Shown: positions 16,242 through 25,434, numbered from the stretch's first letter. The stretch: DNA of 38,292 nt from a virus (IMGVR_UViG_3300009128_000056:1-38292); one strand, 5' to 3'. Made by a program: numbers and translations. The notes: generated by a model not told the origin, from the sequence alone.

Positions 16242-17211
16242 AGGGAAGGATGCAACATCAGATATAGTTGATGGTATAAGAAAACAGACTAGCGTTATTC
16301 AGAAAACAGTAGGTGCGCCTTTAAGGTTTTTAACTAGGAAGTTCGCCTTTGGAATTGGTGGCGGAGGTTTAGGCGGGGGCGCATTATCTGCAGCAGTGGG
16401 GGCAGCTTTACCTGCTATTATAGCTGGTTTAACAGCAGCAGCTCCAGCAGTGGCAGTGGTTGCAGCCGCAGCTATAGGTGCCGCAGTAGTTAAAAAAGCA
16501 ACAGACAAATTAGTTGAAGATATGGGGGCTGGTCAGAAATTAACTTTTCCTAGTCCTCAAGTAACGCAAGATGATATAAGAAGATTTGGCATGACAGATC
16601 CTACTAAAGGTCAAGGAACAATTCCTTTAACTTCAGATCCAATAAATCAAACCAAAGTATTGAATGAAGAAGTTGGCAAGCAAATAGTTGCCTATTCTCA
16701 AATAGATCCTAAACAAAAACAATTTAGAGATAATACTAAAGCGATAGTTGAAGCACATTTTGCGGCAAAGAAACCTCTCAGTGAATTAACTGCAGAACTT
16801 GCATTAAACGAAGATCAGGTGGCTTTATTGAATAATGTTATGGGAACTAATATCGGAGTTCACAGTCAAAGTAATGTTTTGACTGATGTAGAGTTTAATA
16901 GTATATTAAGATTAAATCCTCAAAAAAAGACAGAGGCTGAGCGAAGAAATGCAAACGCATCAGCAATCAATAAAGAAGCAGACGCAATAAAGCGGTTAGT
17001 TAGAGCCAAAGAATTAGAGGCTGGAAGAAGATTTGAAGTTCCTAAGGGTAGTGCTGTAGATGCATTAAATGTTACTAAGGGCTTTTCATTTGGTCAAATG
17101 TCTTCTAAAGGAAGAATCAGTTTAGCTCCTGGAAGTTTGTTAGATAATCCATTCAATAGACCAAATTATACTCCAATAACTGGTAGCTTCTATAATGCGG
17201 AGAGCTTTTAG
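16180..17211 (+). CDS. Tape measure protein (short)
   Basis: 343 residues. Starts inside the frameshift extension of the chaperone. A Gly/Ala-rich hydrophobic segment (about 58-108) is typical of tape measures; the remainder is helical with many Lys, Gln and Asn. Position between chaperone and distal tail genes supports the call. At the usual 1.5 angstrom per residue the tail would be about 50 nm, which is short (inference). Confidence 0.72.
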   Translation: MATQQITAKLVLDTSTAGVSRGKDATSDIVDGIRKQTSVIQKTVGAPLRFLTRKFAFGIGGGGLGGGALSAAVGAALPAIIAGLTAAAPAVAVVAAAAIGAAVVKKATDKLVEDMGAGQKLTFPSPQVTQDDIRRFGMTDPTKGQGTIPLTSDPINQTKVLNEEVGKQIVAYSQIDPKQKQFRDNTKAIVEAHFAAKKPLSELTAELALNEDQVALLNNVMGTNIGVHSQSNVLTDVEFNSILRLNPQKKTEAERRNANASAINKEADAIKRLVRAKELEAGRRFEVPKGSAVDALNVTKGFSFGQMSSKGRISLAPGSLLDNPFNRPNYTPITGSFYNAESF

Positions 17212-17219
17212 GTGATAAT

Positions 17220-17606
17220 ATGGCAATAGCAATTAGTGAAATATCGAACTTAGGAATAGTAGACTTTTTCGAACAGATAGTAGATAACAACTTTTTTGAT
17301 TTAACGATTCCTTTTTTACAGTCAGCTAGTGCAACATACTCATTAAACACTACGACAAAAAGAATACTAACTGTTTCTGGGCATGTGGATGGCACTACTA
17401 CGGTGTTGAATAATTTTGTGACTGATGTAAATTCTTGGGTCAATGTCACTGGAACGCAGGCGGATGCTACACTCACAGATGCTTTTGGTAATACATTTAC
17501 AGTGATTTGTAATAGATTCCAGTATTCGATTGATTCAAACCAAAGTGGAATCCCTAACAGGCTGAACTACGTTTTAGAATTAAAAGAAGTAGCTAACTCA
17601 TTTTAA
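17220..17606 (+). CDS. Distal tail protein
   Basis: 128 residues. A helical start (ISEISNLGIVDFFEQIVDNNFFD) followed by beta strands (TYSLNTTTKRILTVSGHV; LNYVLELKEV). Location between tape measure and hub suggests a distal tail or baseplate part. No exact family recognised. Confidence 0.6.
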   Translation: MAIAISEISNLGIVDFFEQIVDNNFFDLTIPFLQSASATYSLNTTTKRILTVSGHVDGTTTVLNNFVTDVNSWVNVTGTQADATLTDAFGNTFTVICNRFQYSIDSNQSGIPNRLNYVLELKEVANSF

Positions 17607-17608
17607 AA

Positions 17609-19540
17609 ATGGCAATATCAACAAGTAGAAAATTAACGCAAGTAGAAATTAATGGGGTTGATGTTAGTCAGTACGTTCTTCGATATGAAATTAAAGATAC
17701 TGTTGAAGATGATTTAGTTGAATGTAATATTGATTTAGTTTCGGATTTTGCAACGATATTTCCATCTGTAGATATTAATCAAACTATAGAAATTTATAGA
17801 GGTTACACTACTGCAACGGATACTAAGATTTTTAGTGGATTTGTTTCTGAATTTACTAAGAATAGACCGATGGTTAATGTTAAAGGTAAGGATAAAATGT
17901 GGAAATTGGCAACCACAGAAGTCACAAAATCTTATCAGAAAAATATTGATCCTGAAGCTGGTGTTATAAGTGATATATTCCTAGATTTAGTTACAACATT
18001 TGGAGAATTAAATGCGGATGCAACTTCTATTGAAGATAGTGGAACTGCAGTAACGTTAGATATTTTCTTTTGCGACCATGATAAGATATTAGAACGTTGT
18101 CGAGCTTTAAAACGGATATTAGATTGGCACATGTTTTATAGGGCAACTACTGATAAAGTTAATTTTCAACCTGTAGGTTTCTTTGATTATCCGACAACTT
18201 TGGAAGTTGGAGTTAATATTGCTAACAAACCTATCTGGGAATATAATTCTACCCAAATGATTAATCAGTGTACGGTTTTAGGAGCTGTCGATGAAGTTGA
18301 AACAACTGAAACTTTCGATGGGGATGCTTTAGAAACAGATTTTGAATTGGATTTTGCACCTAAATCAGTTAAGGTTTTTGTTGGTGGAACATTACAATCG
18401 GGAGGAAATGAAGAAGATTCTGATACTGCAGATTATTATGTTAGAAAAGAACCAGGTATTCAAAAGGTAGTTTTCTTTATTGCGCCAGGTGTTGGTGTAG
18501 GTAATATTGAGATTCGTTATTCATATTTTCAACCTAGAGCAGTTATTGCTGATGATGAGGATAGCATTGATGCTTATAATTTAAAGGAAACAACGTTGAC
18601 AGTAGATGATTTCAAAACTGTAGATGACGTAACTGAAAAGACTCAAGCCATAGTAGATACTTTTAAAGATCCTTTTGTTAATACTAGTTTAGAAGTTTTC
18701 GAAGTTACAGACATTTTTGCTGGATATAGAGTTAGAGTTATTGATTCTCCTCAGAACGAAGATCGTTCTATGGTGGTTAGGGAAGTTTCTTTAAGATGGC
18801 CTGAACAAACAGATATTTTAAGAGTTGGAGATAAAGAATGGAAATTAAGTGAGTTTATTGACCAACTTGAAAGTAAGGTTGTTGCCTTACAGAAAGAGAA
18901 GTTAAGAAATGTAGGCAAATTATTGCACTTGATTAGAAAAACTAGAACCTTCAAATATCGTCGTAGATATATGGAAGTACAAAAGACAGAACTAGACCTA
19001 GATAATAGTTTTGTTTTAGGGCATCCAGATGCTGGAGTTTTAGGAACTGATATACTTGGTAAAACAACTAATACAGCGGACGTGCCTGTTAAGATTGTTC
19101 AAGGTCAGAATACTTACAAGGAATATATTTATGATACTGATTTCCACGATGCGGTTAATTCAACGGCAACCTTTTCAGAAGTTAGCGGTGACATCCATTT
19201 CTCTCAGAATGAAATCTGGTATTCAAGCGCGATAGATATTGGAACTACATTAAGTTGGATAACTGTAACTTTAGGAACTACAATTGGAACTTTAGTTATA
19301 GAGATCAGTTCAGATAATAAAGTTAGCTGGGAAACAGTTACTAATGCTACAAGAACAGCTGTAGCTTCAAGCGACGGAACAGGAACTTATATTCGAATAA
19401 CTGCAACGGATGTTGACGCGCCTTTGTTTGGTGGAGGGTTAGGATTTCCAATAATATTTGGCGCAGGATACATAACCAACACTCAAGATATTTATAGTAG
19501 AAAAACTGCACCCGGAATAAGTGCATTAATGGAGGAATAA
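17609..19540 (+). CDS. Tail tip/baseplate hub protein (gpD/gp27-like)
   Basis: 643 residues. The opening 'KLTQVEINGVDVSQYVLRYEIKD' with 'IEIYRGYTTATDTKIFSGFV' and 'RALKRILDWHMFYRATTDKVNFQPVGFFDYP' fits tail hub proteins related to Mu/P2 gpD and T4 gp27. A beta insert (about 230-310) and a C-terminal extension (about 460-643), the latter resembling fibre-attachment domains, are added. Forms the tail tip that contacts the host membrane, by family. Confidence 0.75.
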   Translation: MAISTSRKLTQVEINGVDVSQYVLRYEIKDTVEDDLVECNIDLVSDFATIFPSVDINQTIEIYRGYTTATDTKIFSGFVSEFTKNRPMVNVKGKDKMWKLATTEVTKSYQKNIDPEAGVISDIFLDLVTTFGELNADATSIEDSGTAVTLDIFFCDHDKILERCRALKRILDWHMFYRATTDKVNFQPVGFFDYPTTLEVGVNIANKPIWEYNSTQMINQCTVLGAVDEVETTETFDGDALETDFELDFAPKSVKVFVGGTLQSGGNEEDSDTADYYVRKEPGIQKVVFFIAPGVGVGNIEIRYSYFQPRAVIADDEDSIDAYNLKETTLTVDDFKTVDDVTEKTQAIVDTFKDPFVNTSLEVFEVTDIFAGYRVRVIDSPQNEDRSMVVREVSLRWPEQTDILRVGDKEWKLSEFIDQLESKVVALQKEKLRNVGKLLHLIRKTRTFKYRRRYMEVQKTELDLDNSFVLGHPDAGVLGTDILGKTTNTADVPVKIVQGQNTYKEYIYDTDFHDAVNSTATFSEVSGDIHFSQNEIWYSSAIDIGTTLSWITVTLGTTIGTLVIEISSDNKVSWETVTNATRTAVASSDGTGTYIRITATDVDAPLFGGGLGFPIIFGAGYITNTQDIYSRKTAPGISALMEE

Positions 19541-19544
19541 TAAA

Positions 19545-19955
19545 ATGACATGGTACGGTACACAAACTGCATCAACATCAATCACTCATACTGAATGGAA
19601 TAACATGGTGGATTGGATTAAAAGAACTGATGTTACACATCAGACAGACACAGCTTTAGTATTAGATGATACTCATAGTATAATTACTTGCGATACAACT
19701 GGAAATGTAATAACATTAACATTACCTGAGGCTTCAACAGTTTTAGGTAAAAGATACATGGTAGTTTTAACTACTGATGGCGGAAATGATGTAACTATTA
19801 ACTGTGCTGGAGGAGATGTCTTTATAGGGATAGGTAATCCAGCAGGCGGTAATTCTGCAGTATTAGCAAATGAAGAAGATCATATTGACATTATGGCCGT
19901 TTCTGCTTCTGAATGGCTCAGCATTAGTATTGGTGGCGGAGTGGGGTTCCCTTAA
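19545..19955 (+). CDS. Tail fibre-type protein
   Basis: 136 residues. The N-terminal part 'TSITHTEWNNMVDWIKRTDV' is followed by a beta-helix-like section, 'ITCDTTGNVITLTLPEAS...GKRYMVVLTTDGGNDVTINCAGG', of a kind common in phage fibre and virion proteins. Ends with a Gly-rich tail. Receptor binding or virion decoration is likely. Confidence 0.65.
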   Translation: MTWYGTQTASTSITHTEWNNMVDWIKRTDVTHQTDTALVLDDTHSIITCDTTGNVITLTLPEASTVLGKRYMVVLTTDGGNDVTINCAGGDVFIGIGNPAGGNSAVLANEEDHIDIMAVSASEWLSISIGGGVGFP

Positions 19956-19956
19956 A

Positions 19957-20874
19957 ATGGCAAACGGATCAATAATCACCTCTTTAGGAAAGAACATCTT
20001 GCTTAATCGAGGCTATAAAGGTTCGCCAGATTACAACGAGATTAGCGACTTTAAAGTGGGTATATCTAATACAACTCCTTTAGCGCCAGATACAGATTTA
20101 GATATTGCAATTCCCATAACAGATGGAACGGTAAATGACGATGGGAGTAATCTATTGACTGGAGCTGATGGCGGAGATAACACTACTGATAATGTTGCCA
20201 CTTACAAAGAAGGCGCAGGCATAAATGATAATACTGCTCAGAATCTTATTGCTAACAACACTGACACTTCGAAGCGTTGGTTCATTGCGGATTTATCTGC
20301 GCTTGGCTCGTTAATTACTGGAACTGAACCTTTCGGTTTATGGTTTTATATTAAAGATGCAACTGCTTTTGCAAAGTTTTTAATCAGTGGTACTGCTGTA
20401 GAAGTTAAGTTGGGCAGCGATAATGCTAATTACTATAGTCAAGTTTGGACTGTGGCTCAATTGGCAACAGGTTGGAACTGGTTAACATCAAACACAACTG
20501 CAGTTAATGCTTTAACAGAAACCGGAACTGTTGCAGGAAACATTGATTATTTTGAAATCGAAGTGACTACTAATAATGCAACTGATACTTTTGTAGCTGG
20601 GGATGTAGTTTATGATTTACTTAGACAATGGGCAACGACTGATTTGCTTAAAGTTATATTAACAAATTTCCCAGACATAGATGAATCCAATTTCCAAGCA
20701 GAAACTAGATGTTTAATTAATGCTGCGGAAGCTAATGGTTTTGATTTGAATGCGCTAGGAATCTTTAATGATGACACTAGCATTAGGCTTCATGGTGAAG
20801 ATGTTCACACTGCAGAAAGTAAAGGTTCAACTGATGAGTTTTTATATATAATAAAGGATAGGATAGAGGATTAA
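19957..20874 (+). CDS. Tail structural protein
   Basis: 305 residues from the ATG at 19957; the open frame extends back to 19870 but that would overlap the preceding gene fully. N-terminus 'ITSLGKNILLNRGYKGSPDYNEISDFKVGISN' is common to phage tail-fibre-like proteins. Beta-rich middle with a jelly-roll-like 'WFIADLSALGSL...GLWFYIKDATAFAKF'. Likely distal tail or fibre. Confidence 0.65.
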   Translation: MANGSIITSLGKNILLNRGYKGSPDYNEISDFKVGISNTTPLAPDTDLDIAIPITDGTVNDDGSNLLTGADGGDNTTDNVATYKEGAGINDNTAQNLIANNTDTSKRWFIADLSALGSLITGTEPFGLWFYIKDATAFAKFLISGTAVEVKLGSDNANYYSQVWTVAQLATGWNWLTSNTTAVNALTETGTVAGNIDYFEIEVTTNNATDTFVAGDVVYDLLRQWATTDLLKVILTNFPDIDESNFQAETRCLINAAEANGFDLNALGIFNDDTSIRLHGEDVHTAESKGSTDEFLYIIKDRIED

Positions 20875-20875
20875 A

Positions 20876-21091
20876 ATGCAATATTTCACTGAAGACGGAA
20901 AAGAAGCAATGCGGAAGTATTTAGAAAGCCTCGAACAGCTTTTATTGAAGACTCATAAGTTTCCAATTAAGTTAAGATTTTATGGATTTCCGAGTTTAGA
21001 ATTAGAAAGTCGTGACGAGTTATATATTCGTATAATGATGTTGAGAGACTTGGTTAATATGATAAAACTACAAGACAAGGAGGATAATTAA
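20876..21091 (+). CDS. Hypothetical helical protein in tail operon
   Basis: 71 residues, ATG one base after the previous stop. Charged and helical (EDGKEAMRKYLESLEQLLL; LRDLVNMIKLQDKEDN). No family recognised. Operon position suggests a tail assembly or fibre-chaperone role, which is only inference. Confidence 0.6.
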   Translation: MQYFTEDGKEAMRKYLESLEQLLLKTHKFPIKLRFYGFPSLELESRDELYIRIMMLRDLVNMIKLQDKEDN

Positions 21092-21093
21092 AA

Positions 21094-21438
21094 ATGGCAG
21101 CAAGCGGATTTTTTCCAAAGATTAATGGAGATATATTTTACGGGCCCGATGCTAATGCTTCATATTATCAAGGGGCTTTATCGTCAACTTTAAACTATAG
21201 TAATATTAATGTAGCAACGTCTGCAACATTAATTAAAGCAGCAAATAGTGGCAGAAAGTCAATGTTAATATTCAACAATAGTGATACTGTTATATATGTT
21301 GGAGCGGCTGGAGTAACAATTACAGATGGGTTCGAGATTGGTTTGAATGAATCTTTTTACTATGAAGATCCTGAAGCAATTTATGGTGTGCATGGTGATG
21401 CAGGTACTAAAGATATAAGATATTGGGAGGTTGAATAA
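21094..21438 (+). CDS. Virion beta-sandwich protein, paralogue 1
   Basis: 114 residues with an AGGAGG site. 'SGRKSMLIFNNSDTVIYVGAAGVT' aligns with 'ANRKQLIMKNIGNVPIYIADDNS' of the next gene, so the pair are tandem paralogues of a small beta-sandwich found in many tailed viruses next to fibre genes. Likely on the virion. Confidence 0.65.
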   Translation: MAASGFFPKINGDIFYGPDANASYYQGALSSTLNYSNINVATSATLIKAANSGRKSMLIFNNSDTVIYVGAAGVTITDGFEIGLNESFYYEDPEAIYGVHGDAGTKDIRYWEVE

Positions 21439-21439
21439 A

Positions 21440-21706
21440 ATGGCAATGAATACTGACCAAATAACTGTGACTGATGCAGCTGGTTTAATTGTAGCTTCTA
21501 ATGCAAATAGAAAACAATTAATCATGAAAAATATTGGTAATGTTCCAATTTATATTGCAGATGATAATTCTGTAACTGCAGCTAATGGTTTGCCTATCTT
21601 AGGCGGCAAAACATTTAATCAAAACGATTTTACAGGAGATGTTTACGGAATTTGTGACACCGGCGAAAGCGCAGACATGGAATTTTTAGAACAGGACATG
21701 AGTTAG
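21440..21706 (+). CDS. Virion beta-sandwich protein, paralogue 2
   Basis: 88 residues from the ATG at 21440, chosen because GGGAGG at 21425-21430 sits at good distance; a TTG at 21431 is less likely. Shares the R-K-x-L/M-I-x-x-N pattern with the preceding protein. Function on the virion surface is inferred. Confidence 0.65.
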   Translation: MAMNTDQITVTDAAGLIVASNANRKQLIMKNIGNVPIYIADDNSVTAANGLPILGGKTFNQNDFTGDVYGICDTGESADMEFLEQDMS

Positions 21707-21716
21707 GTGATGCAAA

Positions 21717-22811
21717 ATGATGGAAATACTAGGAAATACTATTAACGGACCAACTTATGAAAGTGCAGTTGAATTGCCTTTCGCAATGAATGTGGTGTTT
21801 AGAACAGAGATTATTGATGATTTTGAAGATGGTGCAGTTGATGCTCAATGGGTTACAGGAACAGGTTTAACTGTGGCAGAGACTAATGGAGCTTTATACA
21901 ACACGAACTTTCCAAATAATGGTTATGTGGAACTTAATTTAGATTTAAGCACTCTTGAAATAGGGGAAGGGATTTTTATGCCTGTTATGTTTCCAATGAG
22001 ACATGACGGAGGCGGTGGAGGTGCAGCTAATTCAGGTGTAGCTGTAAGTGTTGGAGGAACAACTATATTTTCTGCTGATAATTCTAGCGGAGTAGGCACT
22101 GCTTATAATGCATCTGCAGGAGCTTTAACTGTTTTTAAAATTGCGTCTGACCAATATGTTGCTACTGGAGACAAAGGTACTGATACTGCAGACAATAAAA
22201 GATGGAGAACTTTAAATTTAGGTGGCGCTCCTAAGATAAGATTAACTACTACAACTAATGTGGCTTCAGGAAAAGGAGGTTTTGTTATTCCGTTTTGTAT
22301 GAAATTTGCATCAGATAGCAATACGTTATGGTCTCCTCATGGAAGTTTTGCTTTGGGTTCAACTTTGCACCCTAACGGATGGGACAATGGCTTAGATAGT
22401 CGCTTTTGGGTAGGTTCGTATTGTGATACTACAGTTAATGCTACTTTGTTTTCCAAGGATCTAAAAGGTTTTAGAAGAGTTATGACTTGTGGATGTTTCA
22501 GGCAAGCTAATGATAAATTGACAATCTTCTCCGGAGATCATGTTGATAGTCAAGCCGAGGCTAACGATTCAAATCCTGATGCTACCGCGTATATAGTTAA
22601 ATTAACAATGGATGCAGATGGCAACTCGTATGACGCAACAGTTAATACTTGGGTGACTAGTGTAGCAACTCCGATGACAACTGCAACAGCAACAAATACG
22701 AGAGACACATCAACGTGGGATGGAGATTTAGTTATTGGTGTGGATAACGGAAACGTTTCAACAGATCACCACAACTGTGGATGGTTTTTAACAAGAGACT
22801 TTGACTTATGA
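21717..22811 (+). CDS. Tail fibre/adhesin-like protein
   Basis: 364 residues (a second ATG directly follows the first). Starts with a short helical 'MEILGNTINGP' region then beta-rich, including a Gly/Ala-rich loop near 98-106 (GGGGGAANSG). Ends with Cys and His-rich 'GNVSTDHHNCGWFLTRDFDL'. Last gene before the lysis-like cassette, so probably an outer tail protein. No family recognised. Confidence 0.6.
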   Translation: MMEILGNTINGPTYESAVELPFAMNVVFRTEIIDDFEDGAVDAQWVTGTGLTVAETNGALYNTNFPNNGYVELNLDLSTLEIGEGIFMPVMFPMRHDGGGGGAANSGVAVSVGGTTIFSADNSSGVGTAYNASAGALTVFKIASDQYVATGDKGTDTADNKRWRTLNLGGAPKIRLTTTTNVASGKGGFVIPFCMKFASDSNTLWSPHGSFALGSTLHPNGWDNGLDSRFWVGSYCDTTVNATLFSKDLKGFRRVMTCGCFRQANDKLTIFSGDHVDSQAEANDSNPDATAYIVKLTMDADGNSYDATVNTWVTSVATPMTTATATNTRDTSTWDGDLVIGVDNGNVSTDHHNCGWFLTRDFDL

Positions 22812-24379
22812 AATTATGGACTGATAAGTTGGCAGAGAAATATAAATCAATGACTGGTAAGAATATATCTACAATATTACATGATTGGTTAGATTCTAAG
22901 TGGTCGCCTTTTACAGTTTGGTATAGATTAGACTGGCGTAAGAACGAATTGAAAGATGTTAGTAAATGGTTGAAGAAACAATTAAATAATCCCCACATTG
23001 ACTTGTTAGAAGAAGTCCAAAAGATCAAACATAAAGACCCTGACAAAACTGTGGTCTATGCATTGAGATTGGTTAAGAAGCTTTTAAAATATAAGCCAGA
23101 CATAGAAACTTGGAAAACTTGGGAATATTGGGCTGAAGCTTATGAAGCTTTAAATAAAGGTTTTGACGATTGTCTAGCCTGGGATACGAAATTACTTAAT
23201 TCCGATGGAGCGTTAGTTAATATAGAGGATGTGGCTATAGGCGAAAAAATCATTGGCAAAGGTGGTAAATTAAAAACCGTAATTAACAAATGGGCGAAGG
23301 GGAAAAAAGCAGTTTATGAATTAGAATTAAATAATGGTTCACAAATTTTGGCAACGGAAAAGCATAAATTCATATTGGCAGATGGTTCTCAGAAGCCTTT
23401 AGACGCGCTCAGAATAGGGGATGCACTGAGGCAGATAAACCAAATTTCCTTGGATTCAGAGGAACCGTTAGACTTAGATTACTGGTACTTGAAAGGTCTT
23501 TTTGTAGCTGATGGTTGGACTGATAAGGAACACAAATCCATATTTATATCTGGTAAAGATGGCCACCCCAAAGAGAAGCAAAAGGAATGGGTAAAGCGCT
23601 ATTGTGAAAGTAATAATATCAAATATACTTGGAATGAGCGTTATATTGTTGTAAAGAGTAAAGAATTATATCTGGACTTTAGAAAATGTGGTCGGCGAGC
23701 CATTGAAAAGCATGTTGATACATTACCGCAAAATCCTGAGAATGTCAACGCACTTATTGAGGGCTTAAAAGCGGATGCACATATTAGAAAACGTTGGCAG
23801 ACTGAAGAGATCGTGTTTGCAACAATTTCTGAAAAGCTAAAGAATCAAATTCGTGTCTTGTTAAAAATGCAAGGTAAAGAATGTTATACTTCTCTAGTAC
23901 AACCAACTAGAACTCAATTTGGAAACAATCCAATATGGAGAATTAGAGTTAGATCGTTATCTAAACCTTTGAAACTAATTGGAATCAGAAAATCAATAGA
24001 AACTGATGTATATGACATAGAAGTCGAAGATCATGAAATCTATCTGCCATCAAGTGATTGTGTAGTGCATAATTGTGATGGTGGTGCGGTCTTGTTATTG
24101 GTGCTGTGTCGTTTGGCAGGAGTTCCAGCTAATCAAATAAGAATACAAGGCGGCCCTGTTATTGATCCTAACAATCCTAAGAAAACTGTTGGGCATTTGT
24201 ACGTTCGATACAGGGCAAATAAGGACTTTAAATGGTATCATCTTGATTGGTGTTATCATCAAGATTCAAGAGCTTTAGATCAAAGATTTAACACCTTAGA
24301 AAGTGATTTAAGGTATCATAAGGAGTGGTGGTCGTGCAATGACTGTCGTGGCTATAAGAAATTCAAATTAAAAGCTTAA
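22808..24379 (+). CDS. Transglutaminase-like cysteine peptidase (likely endolysin), intein-split
   Basis: 523-residue precursor; removing the 301-residue intein (122-422) leaves 222 residues. The extein joins as DD-CDGGAVLLLVLCRLAG, the nucleophile motif of transglutaminase-like enzymes, followed by 'GHLYVRYRANKDFKWYHLDWCY', which supplies His and Asp. The intein therefore sits directly before the catalytic Cys, so the precursor should be inactive until spliced. Archaeal viruses such as psiM2 carry endolysins of this superfamily (pseudomurein endoisopeptidases). A holin-like gene follows, so lysis is the best guess; a virion-associated peptidase is the alternative. Confidence 0.78.
   Translation: MKLWTDKLAEKYKSMTGKNISTILHDWLDSKWSPFTVWYRLDWRKNELKDVSKWLKKQLNNPHIDLLEEVQKIKHKDPDKTVVYALRLVKKLLKYKPDIETWKTWEYWAEAYEALNKGFDDCLAWDTKLLNSDGALVNIEDVAIGEKIIGKGGKLKTVINKWAKGKKAVYELELNNGSQILATEKHKFILADGSQKPLDALRIGDALRQINQISLDSEEPLDLDYWYLKGLFVADGWTDKEHKSIFISGKDGHPKEKQKEWVKRYCESNNIKYTWNERYIVVKSKELYLDFRKCGRRAIEKHVDTLPQNPENVNALIEGLKADAHIRKRWQTEEIVFATISEKLKNQIRVLLKMQGKECYTSLVQPTRTQFGNNPIWRIRVRSLSKPLKLIGIRKSIETDVYDIEVEDHEIYLPSSDCVVHNCDGGAVLLLVLCRLAGVPANQIRIQGGPVIDPNNPKKTVGHLYVRYRANKDFKWYHLDWCYHQDSRALDQRFNTLESDLRYHKEWWSCNDCRGYKKFKLKA
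23171..24073 (+). other. Intein with in-frame LAGLIDADG endonuclease
   Basis: 301 residues from Cys1 (CLAWDTKLLNSDG) to the terminal His-Asn, with Cys as the +1 extein residue. Block B is 'GSQILATEKHKFIL' (T..x.H) and the C-terminal blocks are 'DVYDIEVEDHEIYLPSSDCVVHN'. Between them two dodecapeptide motifs occur: 'YLKGLFVADG' (precursor residues about 227-236) and 'LIEGLKADA' (about 315-323), both with the acidic residue kept. It is therefore a full-length homing intein of standard in-frame design. Confidence 0.9.
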
Positions 24380-24392
24380 TGGAGGCAATAAA

Positions 24393-24578
24393 ATGGTAAA
24401 GAGGGAAAAGAACTTTTTGAAGAGTAAAACGCTTTGGATTAACGTTGCATTACTTGTTGGCGGCATATCTTTAGCAGCTGCAGATCACATGCAGGCTGGC
24501 GGTGTTTTAAGTGCAGTAGCGGTGGCTAATTTAGTCTTGCGAGCAGTAAGTAAACATAAACTGGTGATAGTTGAATAA
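24393..24578 (+). CDS. Small membrane protein, holin-like
   Basis: 61 residues with GGAGG upstream. The 'FLKSKTLWINVALLVGGISLAAADHM' segment followed by 'GGVLSAVAVANLVLRAVSKHK' gives two short hydrophobic segments with a Lys-rich N-terminus and a basic end, a pattern of small phage holins. Next to the endolysin-like gene. Function inferred from size, topology and location. Confidence 0.6.
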   Translation: MVKREKNFLKSKTLWINVALLVGGISLAAADHMQAGGVLSAVAVANLVLRAVSKHKLVIVE

Positions 24579-24605
24579 ATTTAATTTTTTCTTTGGTCTA
24601 AAACG

Positions 24606-24683
24606 ATGCCGATTTTATACTGGGTTGGCTTCTTTGGACTCCTTTTAATAGTCATTGCGATAGTTCTAATGTTGGGTGAGTGA
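24606..24683 (+). CDS. Tiny single-span membrane protein
   Basis: 25 residues, nearly all one membrane span (MPILYWVGFFGLLLIVIAIV). No clear Shine-Dalgarno. Followed one base later by another tiny membrane gene. The pair fit the lysis-region context but may be fortuitous. Confidence 0.4.
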   Translation: MPILYWVGFFGLLLIVIAIVLMLGE

Positions 24684-24684
24684 A

Positions 24685-24780
24685 ATGTTAGAAGTAATGT
24701 TATCATTTGGTTGGGTCGAATGGTGCTTACTTATAGTTTGTACATTTATTGCTTGTTCGATTGCTTATTTGCAAGATTAA
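24685..24780 (+). CDS. Tiny single-span membrane protein
   Basis: 31 residues with GGTGAG nine bases before the ATG. Central span 'WVEWCLLIVCTFIACSIAYL'. Overlaps by four bases the 3' end of the convergent minus-strand gene. Possible antiholin or holin accessory, inferred only from context. Confidence 0.45.
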   Translation: MLEVMLSFGWVEWCLLIVCTFIACSIAYLQD

Positions 24781-25412
24781 ACTCTTCTTCTATATTCGCA
24801 ATTTTCACAGCGTTTAGAATTAATACCCCTATAGGTAAAAGTGATGAGCCTGCCCTTACAAGAAGGACAGACTTCCACCCCCTTAACCTTATACGCCAAA
24901 ACTACAGATACCAATAAAGCATAAACCAAAACAGCCCAGAACAAAATGTGGTAATTTTTTTTGAAAGTATTTGGTGAAAGAATAGGTTCGTTAGAACCAT
25001 TTTTTTCGGTTAGGTTTTGAGCTGCTTTGGGTAGAGTTGTTTTTTGTATGAGATTGTTAGTTGTGATATTCGTTAAGACTTCTTTTGGTTTAACTTGTGG
25101 TTCACGACAAGCAGTGCCTAAATATTTTGAAGTTAGATCTGTACGAGTATGATCGGGAAGTTTCATTAGAACCTTGCCGCAGAATCCTTCTCTTTTGCGA
25201 TGGTCTATTGCATCTCTAACCCATAGTTTAATGTGTGGATCTAAAGTTAGTATTGTTGAATCCGTTAATGAAGTTATACAAATTGTTTCAGCAGAACATT
25301 GCATGTCACAGTTACAATACTGGTTTTCAATCTTCATGACCTCGAACTGTCCAGCATAAACAATAGGTAGAACCAAAATAAGAATACAAAGTAAAGTTAG
25401 TTTTCTCTGCAT
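24777..25412 (-). CDS. Signal-peptide membrane protein with intracellular zinc ribbon
   Basis: 211 residues on the minus strand, the only clear gene in this orientation. N-terminal signal peptide (residues 1-20, ...LVLPIVYAG), an extracellular Cys-rich part (CNCDMQC), several N-x-S/T sequons (NIT, NLT, NGS) in a Ser/Thr/Asn stalk about 110-145, a membrane span about 153-176, and a cytoplasmic zinc ribbon CPSC...CENC at the end. The topology resembles a receptor. Candidate roles are superinfection exclusion or modification of the cell envelope; both are inference. Confidence 0.75.
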   Translation of the reverse strand: MQRKLTLLCILILVLPIVYAGQFEVMKIENQYCNCDMQCSAETICITSLTDSTILTLDPHIKLWVRDAIDHRKREGFCGKVLMKLPDHTRTDLTSKYLGTACREPQVKPKEVLTNITTNNLIQKTTLPKAAQNLTEKNGSNEPILSPNTFKKNYHILFWAVLVYALLVSVVLAYKVKGVEVCPSCKGRLITFTYRGINSKRCENCEYRRRV

Positions 25413-25434
25413 ATCTGTGCAAGAATGTATTACT

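Noticed and set aside
24711-24917. Plus-strand open frame over the end of the minus-strand membrane gene
   Set aside because: It starts inside the tiny membrane gene and continues opposite the zinc ribbon of the minus-strand protein; composition is not protein-like.
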